DNA of 64,000 nt from Botryotinia globosa (taxonomy: Eukaryota > Ascomycota > Leotiomycetes > Helotiales > Sclerotiniaceae), in assembly GCA_014898425.1 (NCBI GenBank), contig RCSZ01000002.1:3162001-3226000 (forward strand), in the 5' to 3' direction. The position numbers and the translations under genes were made by a program. The notes beneath the pieces are model-generated. The model was not told the DNA's origin, did no database searches, and saw only the letters and a program-made list of their open reading frames with translations. This document shows, in pieces, positions 36,647 through 46,849 of this stretch (position 1 is its first letter; every line of letters starts with the position of its first letter).

Positions 36647-38715
36647 GATTGCGATGGCTGATTTGTGGAGTTGGCGGTGGTGGTTAAATTTACAAGTTGT
36701 CGACGTCGGTGAAATTTCTCAAGTTGATAGAGTTTCCACACGAATATTCTTGAGGCGCTAAAGGGTTTGTGTGAAATTCAACCCTCGCTTATTAGTGATG
36801 GCCTGAATGCCTGAACATTAACTTTTTCGGAGGAACATGAAATCTCCTACTGAAGGTAATTGAATTGCCAATGAAGATATTAAAGACCGATTATTTGATG
36901 TTCTTGATTGATTTCTATTCTGTTTTGAATTCTGAAGAAGTTCTAGATGTTTCTTGAGCGGTGATGGATATATGATTGATGCGTAAGGCTTAATATTATG
37001 TTGTTGCAGCAAATTCCGGTAGGACCGGCTCTACAAAATTTAAAATCTCACATCTTTTTACGGTTATGCGTGTCGACCATCACTACGAATATGATGTTGA
37101 CTAATAAGTTGCCTCTGCATGAGCCATATAACTTCCAAAATGTCCCCAACATCTTCCCTCAACTTACATTGACCACCTACACACGTAGTGATATACCTAA
37201 GGACGCCATTTGGAACAGATCAATATCTTGAAAGTGCCACCCACATATATATAGATATACAGACGAGACTCCCATCGCCCTTGGTTGTGGTGTTGAGACC
37301 CTTCATATTGAGGTTTGAGGAACATGGTCAACCCATTCGTAATAAGTTGCGCCAAAGCGAGATGTGGATTTCTAGTAATGACAACTGATCCTTTCGTCGA
37401 GATCGTTCATATTCTGCCCTGGTATGCCGTGAATGTGGCGGTAAGCTGATTGAGTATCCTTTGTATATAACGATTTTGAGTGTGTGTCCGATTATCGAAA
37501 ACCCTCACTGCCCGTTCTCGACAAATCGAATGAGCCACGGACCAGACAAGCCAGGGAGGGGATTGACCAGTTGCCAGATGAACAGAGTTACAAGGTTCCT
37601 TCCTCGTTTCCCGAGTCGAGTTCCGCCACTTCAGCGACTTTGTTTGCGGATCTGGACTTTGAATATTCTCATCGCATCTGACTGAACTTATTGTCCTGCC
37701 CACCCAGCGTATGTTTCATCAGATTAGTATCGGGCGGACGAGTCATCGAAGGTCAAGTGAAGTCGCGCAATTGCCTGCGCAGTCTCATATCCGCCATCTC
37801 AATTTAGAACTGGTGTCTGCGGGCGATTTAATCAAGGGCGAATCTTCTCGAGATGATTGTTGTTCAAGTGGAAGAGCTGATGCGCGGCCAAACAGGACTG
37901 ACTTACTATGAGGCGTCAAATACTTTTTAAATTGAGAATAGATCTGAGTGGTTGCATGGGAGTTATTGACCTTGTATATGCAAAGCTCCTCATGTTATCA
38001 TTCTCTCGTGGTGAATAATTAATCTCAATTGTTGTTGAAATACTTCCCCTCATAATATGTAATAAAGAGGTGTTAAGGTTATCGAGTTGATATCTTGGCG
38101 TTCGGTCGCATAATCCTTAGTCTAATTTCATGCCTGAACATCAATCGTTCTTCCATTTTCAATTATGCACGTGGACATCTCTGAAATCCCCTTCAATATC
38201 AGCAATGAAGGTAAATAACTAGGATTATGGTTTCTCTATGCTATGGATGCTTGGACATGTACGCAGCTGCAAACCGACATTGGAACTGCACCAAGCGGCC
38301 CAGAAACAAAAGTTGATCCATTGAATGATTTGCAAAAAGACTTTAGAGATTACACATCTTGATACCATCGGATGACAGGGCAGTTTTCTTCTACCTCTAG
38401 TCAGGAAATGGGAACTCTGAGACACGCATTGCTGGATGACAGTCCCTCAATGCTCAAGTTCAAGACCTTCTTCATTACTCTATCCACCGAGAACCCTTGG
38501 ATGCATCGTTTAATTGCCAATATGTATTTGGATGTTGTGAATTACACACCAATATCATCTCTTGTCAAATTTGTAGGTGAATTCACTTTTTACAGTGTGG
38601 CTCAAAGATATTTATTTGTATATTCACCAACCATCTACCATTTTCAAAGCGATATCTCAATTCCTATCAGCTGCTCTATTACACTGTTGTTTTCCCTTGC
38701 AATTCGATATCATCG
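36647..38715. other. Gap between RPS5 and retrotransposon
   Basis: About 2.07 kb holding the RPS5 promoter on the left (starting in pyrimidine-poor DNA at 36650-36790). No gene is supported. Frames at 36998-37231, 37407-37703 and 38372-38734 lack motifs, and the last one is interrupted by the retrotransposon insertion site. Confidence 0.4.
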
Positions 38716-38720
38716 CTATC
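38716..38720. repeat. Target-site duplication CTATC, left copy
   Basis: The 5 bp directly before the 5' LTR; the same 5 bp follow the 3' LTR at 45435-45439. This sets the LTR limits exactly. Confidence 0.92.
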
Positions 38721-38862
38721 TGTTATACTTTTAAGCACATGATCACGTATCACGTGCATATACACTAAATTAGCTTAGCGTAGATTAGGTAAGCAAGGAC
38801 CATTATCCTGGCCCTTGCTCCTAATCCTAAATATTATCTCTTTTACTTCAATCTTACTTACA
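38721..38862 (+). repeat. 5' LTR, 142 bp
   Basis: Runs from TGTTATAC to CTTACTTACA. By eye it is identical to 45293-45434. It contains a CACGTG E-box and palindromic GATCACGTATCACGTG-like sequence near its start. Confidence 0.97.
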
Positions 38863-38864
38863 CA

Positions 38865-38876
38865 TGGTAGCAAGTC
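38865..38876 (+). promoter_or_regulatory. Candidate primer-binding site (tRNA-Met type)
   Basis: TGGTAGCAAGTC begins two bases after the 5' LTR. TGGTAGC is complementary to the GCTACCA 3' end of methionine tRNA, as in Ty1/Ty3. Only the first seven bases match what I can recall of initiator tRNA. Confidence 0.55.
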
Positions 38877-39070
38877 TGTGGTTTTTTTTTCTGCGGACAG
38901 AGTCGATCACCAGCCTACAGCACCAGGTCTTCTCTTATAATATCGTATTTCCTACGATCAAACCCTTTTTACACTCTTTTCAAGCAGCAGATAACTTCAG
39001 GTTTGCTGTACTTGGCTAGAGTGGTTCAGTTTCACGGCAGGTGGGGTAACCAAACCATACTCTTACGGTA

Positions 39071-42000
39071 ATGATTGGCAACCCAACCACCAAACCAAGA
39101 GTGCAGTCCGATCAATTCATCCAGGAGATCACTGAAAGAGCAGTCCTGATCAATTCGTTCTTCATTCAGCGACCAAAAGCTCGCAACAAATTGTCATCGC
39201 AACAGCAGGAAGCAGTCACTTGGGTCCTGCTCAATTTGAGTACAAACAAACAAGTCACTCCTTCCGCCACTCAAGAATCTTCATCAGTCAACACTTCCGA
39301 AACATCTAACATACCTGCCAACTGGTTCAACAATTACAGTCGAGTGATTGAAGCAGCCCAAGGCATCGTCGACGCCATTCCTGACCTACAGACTGCAAGG
39401 CAGAATCAGCTTTCTGTAATGTCTAGCATACCACCGTTTGCACAAGCACACAATCAAGTCTTACCTTCATGCAACATCAACAATAACACATTGGCAGATA
39501 AGATGGAGTCACCAGCTGCAACCTTTACAGCAGAACAATTCCAACAGTTGCTGCGAGCGATACAAGCTCCTATGCAACCAAACCTTGCACCAGCAGGCAC
39601 CTCACGTTTTCGTCCTCAAGATCTGGGTTACTTTGAGCCAGACAATGAAGCAAGCGTGTTCGTCGGAACGGTGGACAACACTTCGGTTTTTCACAATGTA
39701 TACTCTTTTACTGCTCGTGTGAAAGCCAAGGCGTTAGGTGTCACCGATGGACCATTTGCTGCTCACCTTGTTGCCTCCCAGCTTGACCAGTGTCTGCGTG
39801 GAAAGGCTGAGTTGTGGTACACCAACGAAATATCTAACACAACACGAGCGGGACTTAAAGCTAGCATCGAAAATTGGTGTATCGAGCTTGAGACACGCTT
39901 CCGCATGTCACCAGGTGTGGCGTTGGAGAAGTTAGAAAAACTCAAGTATACCATTGGAGATGTACGTCGACGTAAGGATCCCGAGGAGTTTGTTCAAAAT
40001 GTCATGGTACTTGGTCGAAGTGCAGGCACTGTGGAATCGGAATACGCTCAGATGCTTACTGCACACCGTCACCTAGCTGCAGAGCTTCGCATTCATATAC
40101 CTGCGCCCACACCAGAAACAAGTCTGTCGACCTTCATGAAGCAAATCGGCTGCAAGAAGGATGACTGGTTTGACATCTACCGCCCCAATTTCCCGGAGAG
40201 CCGTTCATTCGGCCAACATAACAGTAAGCGTTTTTCTTCTCACAGGCCACAACGCTGGAACGATCGTGGACCTACTCACCCCTCTCCGTTTCCTAAGGAC
40301 TCCTCTAACTCCTACAAAAAGTACGACGCTGACAAAACAAAGAATGAGGTCAAGCAAAACATTTCTTCATCAGACAGGAAACCTTACTGGAAGCAGGATG
40401 CCAGACAGGATCATAGGATGAATAGAACAAGAGCTTACAACATGAAGGAAGATGAAAAGGAGGGATCTGTCGAAGCAGACGGAGGAGGAGAAGATCATGA
40501 CAATTATGCGTACGATCAAGCGTATTATCAAGGGTTGGAAAGCTGCTATGAGGAGTCAAATGATGAGTCTGATACCAACGGCGAAGAGATGGAGGTACAA
40601 CATGTTCACCTGATACAAAACCCTGCTCCGACCCCATCCAAATCTTTGAACGCTAAGATGTCAGTTGATGCAAAATCCAAAAACATGCATCAGGAAAATG
40701 TTCAAGGTTTGCGTTTTTGCGGGAGAAATCAGAAATCAAGGCCCACCCCTTTGGACCCTGATCTCAAGCATGTATCAAGTGGTCAAAAGCCATTCCGGAC
40801 CATTAAAATCGATGAATCCAAACATCGATGTTACGATTGCGGCGAGGCCTTTCGAACAGGAAATAAGTTACACATCCACCTCAGAGATCAGCATGGAAAA
40901 CACAGATCTGCGAAATATTCTGCGCAATCCAAGGTTAACAACTCATCAACAAACACAGCACCTCAAACCTTACAGTTCACCGACCAACCCGAGCGAATCA
41001 TCACAGCAGTCGATACTGGAGGTTTACATTCGATTCAACAGAAACTTCAAATAGTTCGCTCTACAGCTGGAGCTAGTAAATCCCCACCAGGTTACGCTTT
41101 TAGAGGTCGAAGATACGCCGAGATCAAAGTGTCATTGGGCAGTCCTCAAAATGAAGCATATCTGGTCTGTCTTGATACAGGTTGCGGTATGAGTCTAATC
41201 GACCGTTCCTTTTTACTCGAAATGTGTCCTACCATAGAGATTCACACTATGAAGAAGGCCATGAATGTTCGCGGTCTCGGTTCCCAGAGACATGATGCGA
41301 GCCAATTCGTAAATTTGGATTTCTATCTTCCAGCATCAAACGGTATTGTTGCTCACTTCTGTCGTGAGATCCATATCGTGGATCAGCTCGATGCGAGGAT
41401 TCTAATGGGAAACGACATCAGCGTACCAGAAGGATGGATCATCGACCTCGACAACGGAATTTTGACTCTACCTCAATGCGCAGGTCTGCAAGCTAAGATT
41501 ATGACACAGTCAAATGAGGCCGAGAGAAAAATCCCAGTCTACGCCAAAAATGAAGTTATCATTCCACCCCAGTCACAAGCGTTTGTGATCACTAGCGGCA
41601 GTAAGGGTGATGAATTGTCCCTGCCAGTCCACGACATGGTGTATGAACCTTTGCCGCAGGGTAACTTCACATCCTTCGCACATCTGGTGTCCGGCACACT
41701 CAATTCCATCATGGTCGAAAATCCTACAGATAAGGAGGTAGTGGTTCACAGGAATTTGAAGCTTGGAAACATTATCGATTCTGATGCTCAGGCGATGACG
41801 GCTATCGACGACGTCGATGTCTACCACCTTGCTCAGACACCGGCTATTACTTTTGCTCCCACAAAACGCCTTTTGACAAAGGGATTACTTGCAGCTGCAG
41901 CAGCTTTTGCTCTATGGACAGCTGGTAGCGCAAGTAATATTCTGGGGCAAAAGAGTGTTAATGATTCAGGAATTGTTAAACAGGAGTTTGTTTTGCCGAA

Positions 42001-45000
42001 TGGAATCACGATTTATGGAAATAGAGGTCAGAGGCAGCAGTTAAAGGAGTTAGTTGGAGCGAATTCCATAATTTGGGAGGATCGAAAGGGTTTTGCAAAT
42101 GCAGCAAAAGGCGAGGAAATGGAAATAGACTTGTGCGAAAATTGGGAAGAGAAATTCAGACCGGGAAAAGCAAAAGTTTATTCTGCGAGTCGGGAAGATC
42201 AGAGCCTAATAAACGAAACCTACGACAAACTTCACAAACAAGGCCGCCTCAGATGGACAACAAAACCAGTTCCATTTAGTTTTCCAGTTTTCTGTGTTTG
42301 GAAAAAGGTAGTCGATGAAAAAGGAATCACATCAAAGAAAGGCAGAGTGGTTGTAGATATCCGCGCGTTGAATCATATTGCAATTCCTGATGCATATCCG
42401 ATTCCTACGCAAGGCGACATTATTGCAGCGGTAGCTGGATGTCCTTTCATTTCTACGATCGATTGTGCTAGCTTTTTTTATCAATGGCGCGTCAAGGAGG
42501 AACATCAGAAGTACCTCACCGTGTCATCTCATCGTGGTCAAGAAACATTTACTTGTGCAGTAATGGGTTTCAGAAATTCTCCAGCTTATGTTCAGAGACG
42601 TATCGATGCTGTCCTGAGATCAGAGAGAGAATTCGCACGAGCATATATCGATGATATCGTTATCTTCAGTCGCACATTTGAGGATCATCTAGTACATCTT
42701 CAACAGGTTTTTCTGCGACTCAAAAAGACAAATATTGTTTTGAGCCCGAAGAAATGCTACCTAGCTTATCCTTCGATTGCTTTACTCGGTCAAAAGGTTG
42801 ATGCTCTTGGTCTTGCATCTGCAGACGACAAACTTTCAGCTATCCAATCCTTAGTCTTCCCTCGATCTTTGAAGCAGCTAGAATACTACCTCGGACTCAC
42901 TGGCTATCTGCGACAATACATAGCTCACTACGCAAAATTATCAGCAGCACTGCAGCAACGAAAATGTCAGCTGAATCGTTCATTGCGTAGTCATGGAGGT
43001 GATGCTATTACAAAAGCTAAAAGAAAAAGATCGGCTGCAACTTTAAAATTCAAGGACATCACAACTGAAGAAAGAAATTCATTTACCAAATTGCAACTCG
43101 CCTTCAAAAAATCTTCGATCTTACATCATTTCAATCCTGAGAAGAGGCTGTATGTCGACGCAGATACATCTAAGGAGGGGATAGGCGGTATGGTCTACCA
43201 CTCCACAGTCGATCCGCCCACTCAGAAATCCATTATGCCAATCATGTTCTTGTCACGACTGATCACTTCCGCCGAATCGAACTACTGGCCAACAGAATTA
43301 GAGATCGCGGGCTTGTGTTGGATAATTTCTAGGATTCGGCATCTGATCGAATCATCGAAATTCCCAACAGTGGTATACACAGATCATTCTGCAAGCATCC
43401 AGATCGCAACTCAGACTTCAATGAACACATCCTCTTTAGTTCGACTGAATCCTCGCCATTTGCGAAGTTCCGAATATCTTTCCCGATTTCGCCTCGAGGT
43501 ACGGCACAAGCCTGGACGCCTTAACACTGTGCCAGATGCTTTATCGCGACTTCATGTCACCGACAAGGAAACGGAAAAACAGAAATCGGTTCAGGCGGAG
43601 TACACATACAACATCGGAACAATAGATACCATGGCTTATCCTGTAGCGGTGCTGCAAATTGGAGAGGCCTGGCTGCAGAAACTCAAGCAGGCATATATGT
43701 TGGATCCGCGGTGTGTTAAACTGATCGAACAGATCGAGGAAAACGAGAAACTGGGAATCAATGCTGCAGAGTTACCTTTCGATCTAAAGAAAAATATCCT
43801 GTATGCAAAAGCTGATGCAATACACTCTCAGAAAAGACCAGTTGTACCTAAAGCTTTAGAGGGAGAGATTTTCAGCTATGCACATGATCAGCTGGGTCAT
43901 CCTGGCTATGACCGAACTCACGAAAGGGTTTCTTCCAATTTTTACGTTTTTGGCATTTCGAAAAAACTTCGATCTTTCCTCTATCATTGCCATCGATGCA
44001 GAGTGTCATCAACCCCCAGACATCAACCTTATGGATCACTACAACCAATTTTAACGCCACCACACATCTTCCACACAATATCTATCGATTTCATTTTGGC
44101 CCTACCTAGATCGGCGCCGGATTTGTTCGACTGTGCATTATCAATCACTGACAAGCTGTCCAAAGCAATCACTTTGATTCCAGGAAAAGTCACCTGGACA
44201 GCAGCTCAATGGGGAGGTTCTCTGATTCAACATTTACTTTTAGTATTATGGGGAGTACCTCGTGCAATAATATCCGATCGAGATAAGAAATTTGTATCTG
44301 AGGTATGGAAGGGAATCATGAACTCATTGGGTGTTAAACTGCTGTTTAGTACAGCATGGCATCCTCAAACAGATGGCAGTAGTGAACGAACTAACCAGAC
44401 TGTTGAGATCGCGTTTCGATATTATCTCAATACTCTGGAGGATGTTTCGAGATGGCCAACAATTCTACCACACCTATCTGCAGCTTTATCAAATTCTACT
44501 TCTCAAGGCACAGGTGTTACTGCTACCATGGTCATATATGGATCGAGGATTAAGGAGCCGCTCGACATTGCAACAGAAGCGATCGTGGAATTGTCAGAAT
44601 CACCGCCCTTAAGAGCTAGATCTGAACCAGCAGTAGAGCGAGACGCAGAGGTGTACCCAGTAGAGCCCGCCAATGATGCGAAATACAAACCTGCAATGAT
44701 TGAGGCGATCGATGCGATCAAATTTGCAGCTATGTTCATGAAGCGTTACTTCGACCGACGACACAAACCTATGTTCTTTAAGGTCGGAGATTACATTTCT
44801 TTAAGATTACACCGAGGGTATAACATGCCTGGTGTTGCGGGTAGAAACACAAAGATCGAGCAACAGTTCGCAGGTCCATTCAAAGTGCTAGAAAGGATTG
44901 GACGTCTAGCTTATCGAATCGAGCTACCTGAGTCTATGAGAATACATCCGGTTATCAGTGTTGCGCATCTCGAACCTGCACCGAATCCTACACAAGATCC

Positions 45001-45205
45001 CTACCACCGCCCTTTTGCACAGGGAATTCTGCAGAATCCAGAGTTAGTTCCCGAGCGGATTCTGCGCAAAAGAGTACAACGCAGGAGAGGAGGAGGAGAA
45101 ATGATCGAGTACTTGGTTCGTTTTTCAGGAAGAGAAGCGGAGTGGGATAGATGGGTATTAGATAGAAGGGTGCCAGCAGAATTAATTAGGGTTTTCGAGG
45201 AGTGA
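39071..45205 (+). CDS. Gag-Pol polyprotein of the LTR retrotransposon
   Basis: One uninterrupted frame of 2044 codons with Gag and Pol fused, with no frameshift or readthrough needed. Gag capsid-like region lies at about 240-340. A C-x2-C...H-x4-H zinc motif (CYDCGEAF...HIHLRDQH) at about 586-610 stands where a CCHC knuckle is usual. Protease: CLDTGCGMSLID near 700. RT: AYIDDIVIFSR near 1190. RNase H: LYVDADTSKEGIGG near 1360. Integrase: HHCC finger near 1604-1645, then the D, D-35-E triad (SIDF, ISDRD, SSERTNQ) and a GPF-type module (QFAGPFKVL). The last 40 residues (IEYLVRFSGREAEWDRWV) form a chromodomain. A hydrophobic Ala/Leu-rich stretch (about 936-955) lies between protease and RT. Confidence 0.96.
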   Translation: MIGNPTTKPRVQSDQFIQEITERAVLINSFFIQRPKARNKLSSQQQEAVTWVLLNLSTNKQVTPSATQESSSVNTSETSNIPANWFNNYSRVIEAAQGIVDAIPDLQTARQNQLSVMSSIPPFAQAHNQVLPSCNINNNTLADKMESPAATFTAEQFQQLLRAIQAPMQPNLAPAGTSRFRPQDLGYFEPDNEASVFVGTVDNTSVFHNVYSFTARVKAKALGVTDGPFAAHLVASQLDQCLRGKAELWYTNEISNTTRAGLKASIENWCIELETRFRMSPGVALEKLEKLKYTIGDVRRRKDPEEFVQNVMVLGRSAGTVESEYAQMLTAHRHLAAELRIHIPAPTPETSLSTFMKQIGCKKDDWFDIYRPNFPESRSFGQHNSKRFSSHRPQRWNDRGPTHPSPFPKDSSNSYKKYDADKTKNEVKQNISSSDRKPYWKQDARQDHRMNRTRAYNMKEDEKEGSVEADGGGEDHDNYAYDQAYYQGLESCYEESNDESDTNGEEMEVQHVHLIQNPAPTPSKSLNAKMSVDAKSKNMHQENVQGLRFCGRNQKSRPTPLDPDLKHVSSGQKPFRTIKIDESKHRCYDCGEAFRTGNKLHIHLRDQHGKHRSAKYSAQSKVNNSSTNTAPQTLQFTDQPERIITAVDTGGLHSIQQKLQIVRSTAGASKSPPGYAFRGRRYAEIKVSLGSPQNEAYLVCLDTGCGMSLIDRSFLLEMCPTIEIHTMKKAMNVRGLGSQRHDASQFVNLDFYLPASNGIVAHFCREIHIVDQLDARILMGNDISVPEGWIIDLDNGILTLPQCAGLQAKIMTQSNEAERKIPVYAKNEVIIPPQSQAFVITSGSKGDELSLPVHDMVYEPLPQGNFTSFAHLVSGTLNSIMVENPTDKEVVVHRNLKLGNIIDSDAQAMTAIDDVDVYHLAQTPAITFAPTKRLLTKGLLAAAAAFALWTAGSASNILGQKSVNDSGIVKQEFVLPNGITIYGNRGQRQQLKELVGANSIIWEDRKGFANAAKGEEMEIDLCENWEEKFRPGKAKVYSASREDQSLINETYDKLHKQGRLRWTTKPVPFSFPVFCVWKKVVDEKGITSKKGRVVVDIRALNHIAIPDAYPIPTQGDIIAAVAGCPFISTIDCASFFYQWRVKEEHQKYLTVSSHRGQETFTCAVMGFRNSPAYVQRRIDAVLRSEREFARAYIDDIVIFSRTFEDHLVHLQQVFLRLKKTNIVLSPKKCYLAYPSIALLGQKVDALGLASADDKLSAIQSLVFPRSLKQLEYYLGLTGYLRQYIAHYAKLSAALQQRKCQLNRSLRSHGGDAITKAKRKRSAATLKFKDITTEERNSFTKLQLAFKKSSILHHFNPEKRLYVDADTSKEGIGGMVYHSTVDPPTQKSIMPIMFLSRLITSAESNYWPTELEIAGLCWIISRIRHLIESSKFPTVVYTDHSASIQIATQTSMNTSSLVRLNPRHLRSSEYLSRFRLEVRHKPGRLNTVPDALSRLHVTDKETEKQKSVQAEYTYNIGTIDTMAYPVAVLQIGEAWLQKLKQAYMLDPRCVKLIEQIEENEKLGINAAELPFDLKKNILYAKADAIHSQKRPVVPKALEGEIFSYAHDQLGHPGYDRTHERVSSNFYVFGISKKLRSFLYHCHRCRVSSTPRHQPYGSLQPILTPPHIFHTISIDFILALPRSAPDLFDCALSITDKLSKAITLIPGKVTWTAAQWGGSLIQHLLLVLWGVPRAIISDRDKKFVSEVWKGIMNSLGVKLLFSTAWHPQTDGSSERTNQTVEIAFRYYLNTLEDVSRWPTILPHLSAALSNSTSQGTGVTATMVIYGSRIKEPLDIATEAIVELSESPPLRARSEPAVERDAEVYPVEPANDAKYKPAMIEAIDAIKFAAMFMKRYFDRRHKPMFFKVGDYISLRLHRGYNMPGVAGRNTKIEQQFAGPFKVLERIGRLAYRIELPESMRIHPVISVAHLEPAPNPTQDPYHRPFAQGILQNPELVPERILRKRVQRRRGGGEMIEYLVRFSGREAEWDRWVLDRRVPAELIRVFEE

Positions 45206-45292
45206 TTACATATATGGCTGAGATGGAACACGAATGCTAAATGTGTTTTTTGCTTTTGCTTTGGGACAAAGCATTATTTTATTGGCGGCATT

Positions 45293-45434
45293 TGTTATAC
45301 TTTTAAGCACATGATCACGTATCACGTGCATATACACTAAATTAGCTTAGCGTAGATTAGGTAAGCAAGGACCATTATCCTGGCCCTTGCTCCTAATCCT
45401 AAATATTATCTCTTTTACTTCAATCTTACTTACA
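45293..45434 (+). repeat. 3' LTR, 142 bp
   Basis: Identical by eye to the 5' LTR. It is followed directly by the CTATC duplication. Confidence 0.97.
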
Positions 45435-45439
45435 CTATC
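45435..45439. repeat. Target-site duplication CTATC, right copy
   Basis: Matches 38716-38720 and confirms the insertion boundary. Confidence 0.92.
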
Positions 45440-45543
45440 TTACGCAAAAGAAATACGACTAGGCGAGAAGTTTCTCGTGAAGCAGTGACCTTCATGAAAA
45501 CATACACCTCTTTTGGAAAGGAGAGAGTACTGGAGCGTGCTTC

Positions 45544-46849
45544 TCAAACCCTCAGATAGATTCCGGGAGCATCTGCGGAAGCCTTTGCATATACAGTAAC
45601 CGGGCACAGATAGTTGTCGGATGCTAAAATCACACCAAAACTTATATAGATTATCTATATATTTTTTGATAATAATATAGATTTAATTAAATATATTTTC
45701 TATTTTTCTATTTATTTTCAATTAAAATTTAATAATAAAAATATGATTTATTTTTAGGATTTTTTTTGATTATAAAATCTATATAGAAAGTTGATATAAA
45801 TTAAAGGTATCGAAATTTACTAGTAAAATAAGCGAAAATTAAGAACTTTTTTTGAATTCAATTTCAATCTTATAAATAATAATATTCTAAGATTTTAGAA
45901 TTATAAAAATTATTAATTCTAAGTTTTTATTATATAATAAAAACATATTTCAAATTTTAAATAATTTTAATGATTTTAAATATTTCTTTTTTATTTATAT
46001 AAATAGAACAAAATGATTATTTTTGGTGTGATTTTAGCGTCCGACAACTATCTGTGCCCTAGTACTGTAGCGGAACTTATAATTTCCATAACAGTTGTCA
46101 TTACCCTTGGCATTTGGTGCCCACTCCCTGAGATCTACATCTAAACAGTGTACGGTTTCAAAGCCATGCTTCGTATAAAGCGGAAAGCCAAAAGGCGAAG
46201 CTTGCATGAAGATGGGCAAGCCCTTCTTATCCGCCAATTTATTGCCATATTCAACGAGAGCATTGCCCATACCACGTCGTTGGAATGATGGTTCTGTAAA
46301 AACGGCTTTGCAAAGAATGTGACGTTGACCTTTAGTCCATCTCTCCAGCCATCGATCCGTGTCAGCCTGTACGAACATCGGCAGACCAGAGGGGAAGTCA
46401 AATTCGCCTTTAGCCAAATCCTGTTTCGAAGCTAAGATCTTCGCTGCAGCCTTCTCATCTCGTTCCCTGATTTCCACATCGGTTGGAGTATTCCATGGGG
46501 CCCAAGCAGTAATCTCTCCCGTATCCTTGTCAACTACTTTGATATTCTGCTAATTTGGGTCACCGACTTGACCTTCCAGCATCTCCGTCACTCTTTGCTC
46601 GAATTCTTTTGGATTGTCAAAGTACAAGGCAAAAGCATTTTCGGGGAGACAAGCAACGACGTGAATGTAAGCGAGTCGGGGTATATCTGCACGAGTCGCC
46701 GGCGCAAGTTCAAATGTTGGAGACGCTTGATTCATGATGTTTGAGTATGATGTGCTGGGTGTATCTTGAGATTTCATAGGCAATCTGAAGTTCATGATTT
46801 TAAAGCCTCTTGCGGCATCGCCTTCGGTTGCGAGGTTATAAATCTTCAT
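45544..46849 (-). pseudogene. GNAT acetyltransferase gene, disrupted by stop codon and MITE
   Basis: The frame begins at 46849 (or at the in-frame ATG near 46735, MNQASP) and encodes a GNAT fold. FELAPATRADIPRLAYIH is the N-terminal strand-helix; FQRRGMGNALVEYGNKLAD is the acetyl-CoA-binding motif A; LPIFMQASPFGFPLYTKHGF is the C-terminal part. Two lesions are seen. A TAG at 46552-46550 interrupts the frame (GDPN-stop-QNIKVVDKD), where related proteins, as I recall them, carry Trp. A MITE (45594-46067) sits in the last codons, so the present frame ends with MITE-encoded residues (stop at 46034). Across the element the old tail can be read in frame to a TGA at 45546-45544. Alternatively, a 42-bp intron could remove the TAG, but that is very short. 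Confidence 0.8.
45594..46067. mobile_element. MITE, Tc1/mariner-like, 47-bp TIRs, TA duplication
   Basis: A 474-bp AT-rich element. Its ends are inverted repeats beginning CAGTA, with core GGGCACAGATAGTTGTCGGA then a Y and GCTAAAATCACACCAAAA. The two 47-bp arms differ at about four positions. It is flanked by TA on each side (45592-45593 and 46068-46069), the target duplication of Tc1/mariner-type transposases. There is no open frame inside, so it must be moved in trans. It is inserted in the 3' end of the GNAT gene. Confidence 0.9.

Larger units (their letters stand above)
38721..45434 (+). mobile_element. Complete Ty3/gypsy-type LTR retrotransposon, chromovirus-like
   Basis: A 6714-bp element with two 142-bp LTRs that start TG and end CA, flanked by the 5-bp duplication CTATC. 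Domain order in the single frame is Gag, zinc motif, protease, reverse transcriptase, RNase H, integrase and C-terminal chromodomain, i.e. the Ty3/gypsy order. A TGGTAGC sequence two bases after the 5' LTR is a candidate primer-binding site matching the 3' end of a methionine tRNA. I found no base difference between the LTRs and no stop in the frame, so the insertion looks recent and possibly still competent. No convincing polypurine tract was seen just before the 3' LTR. Confidence 0.96.

Noticed and set aside
45084..45099. Purine-rich run near the end of gag-pol as polypurine tract
   Set aside because: It lies inside the coding frame, about 190 bp from the 3' LTR, whereas a functional tract should touch the LTR.
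46541..46590. A 42-bp intron (GTGACG...ATTAG) that would remove the TAG in the GNAT gene
   Set aside because: It is shorter than every other intron here, lacks a branch site and would delete a segment that looks conserved. Kept as a stated alternative only.
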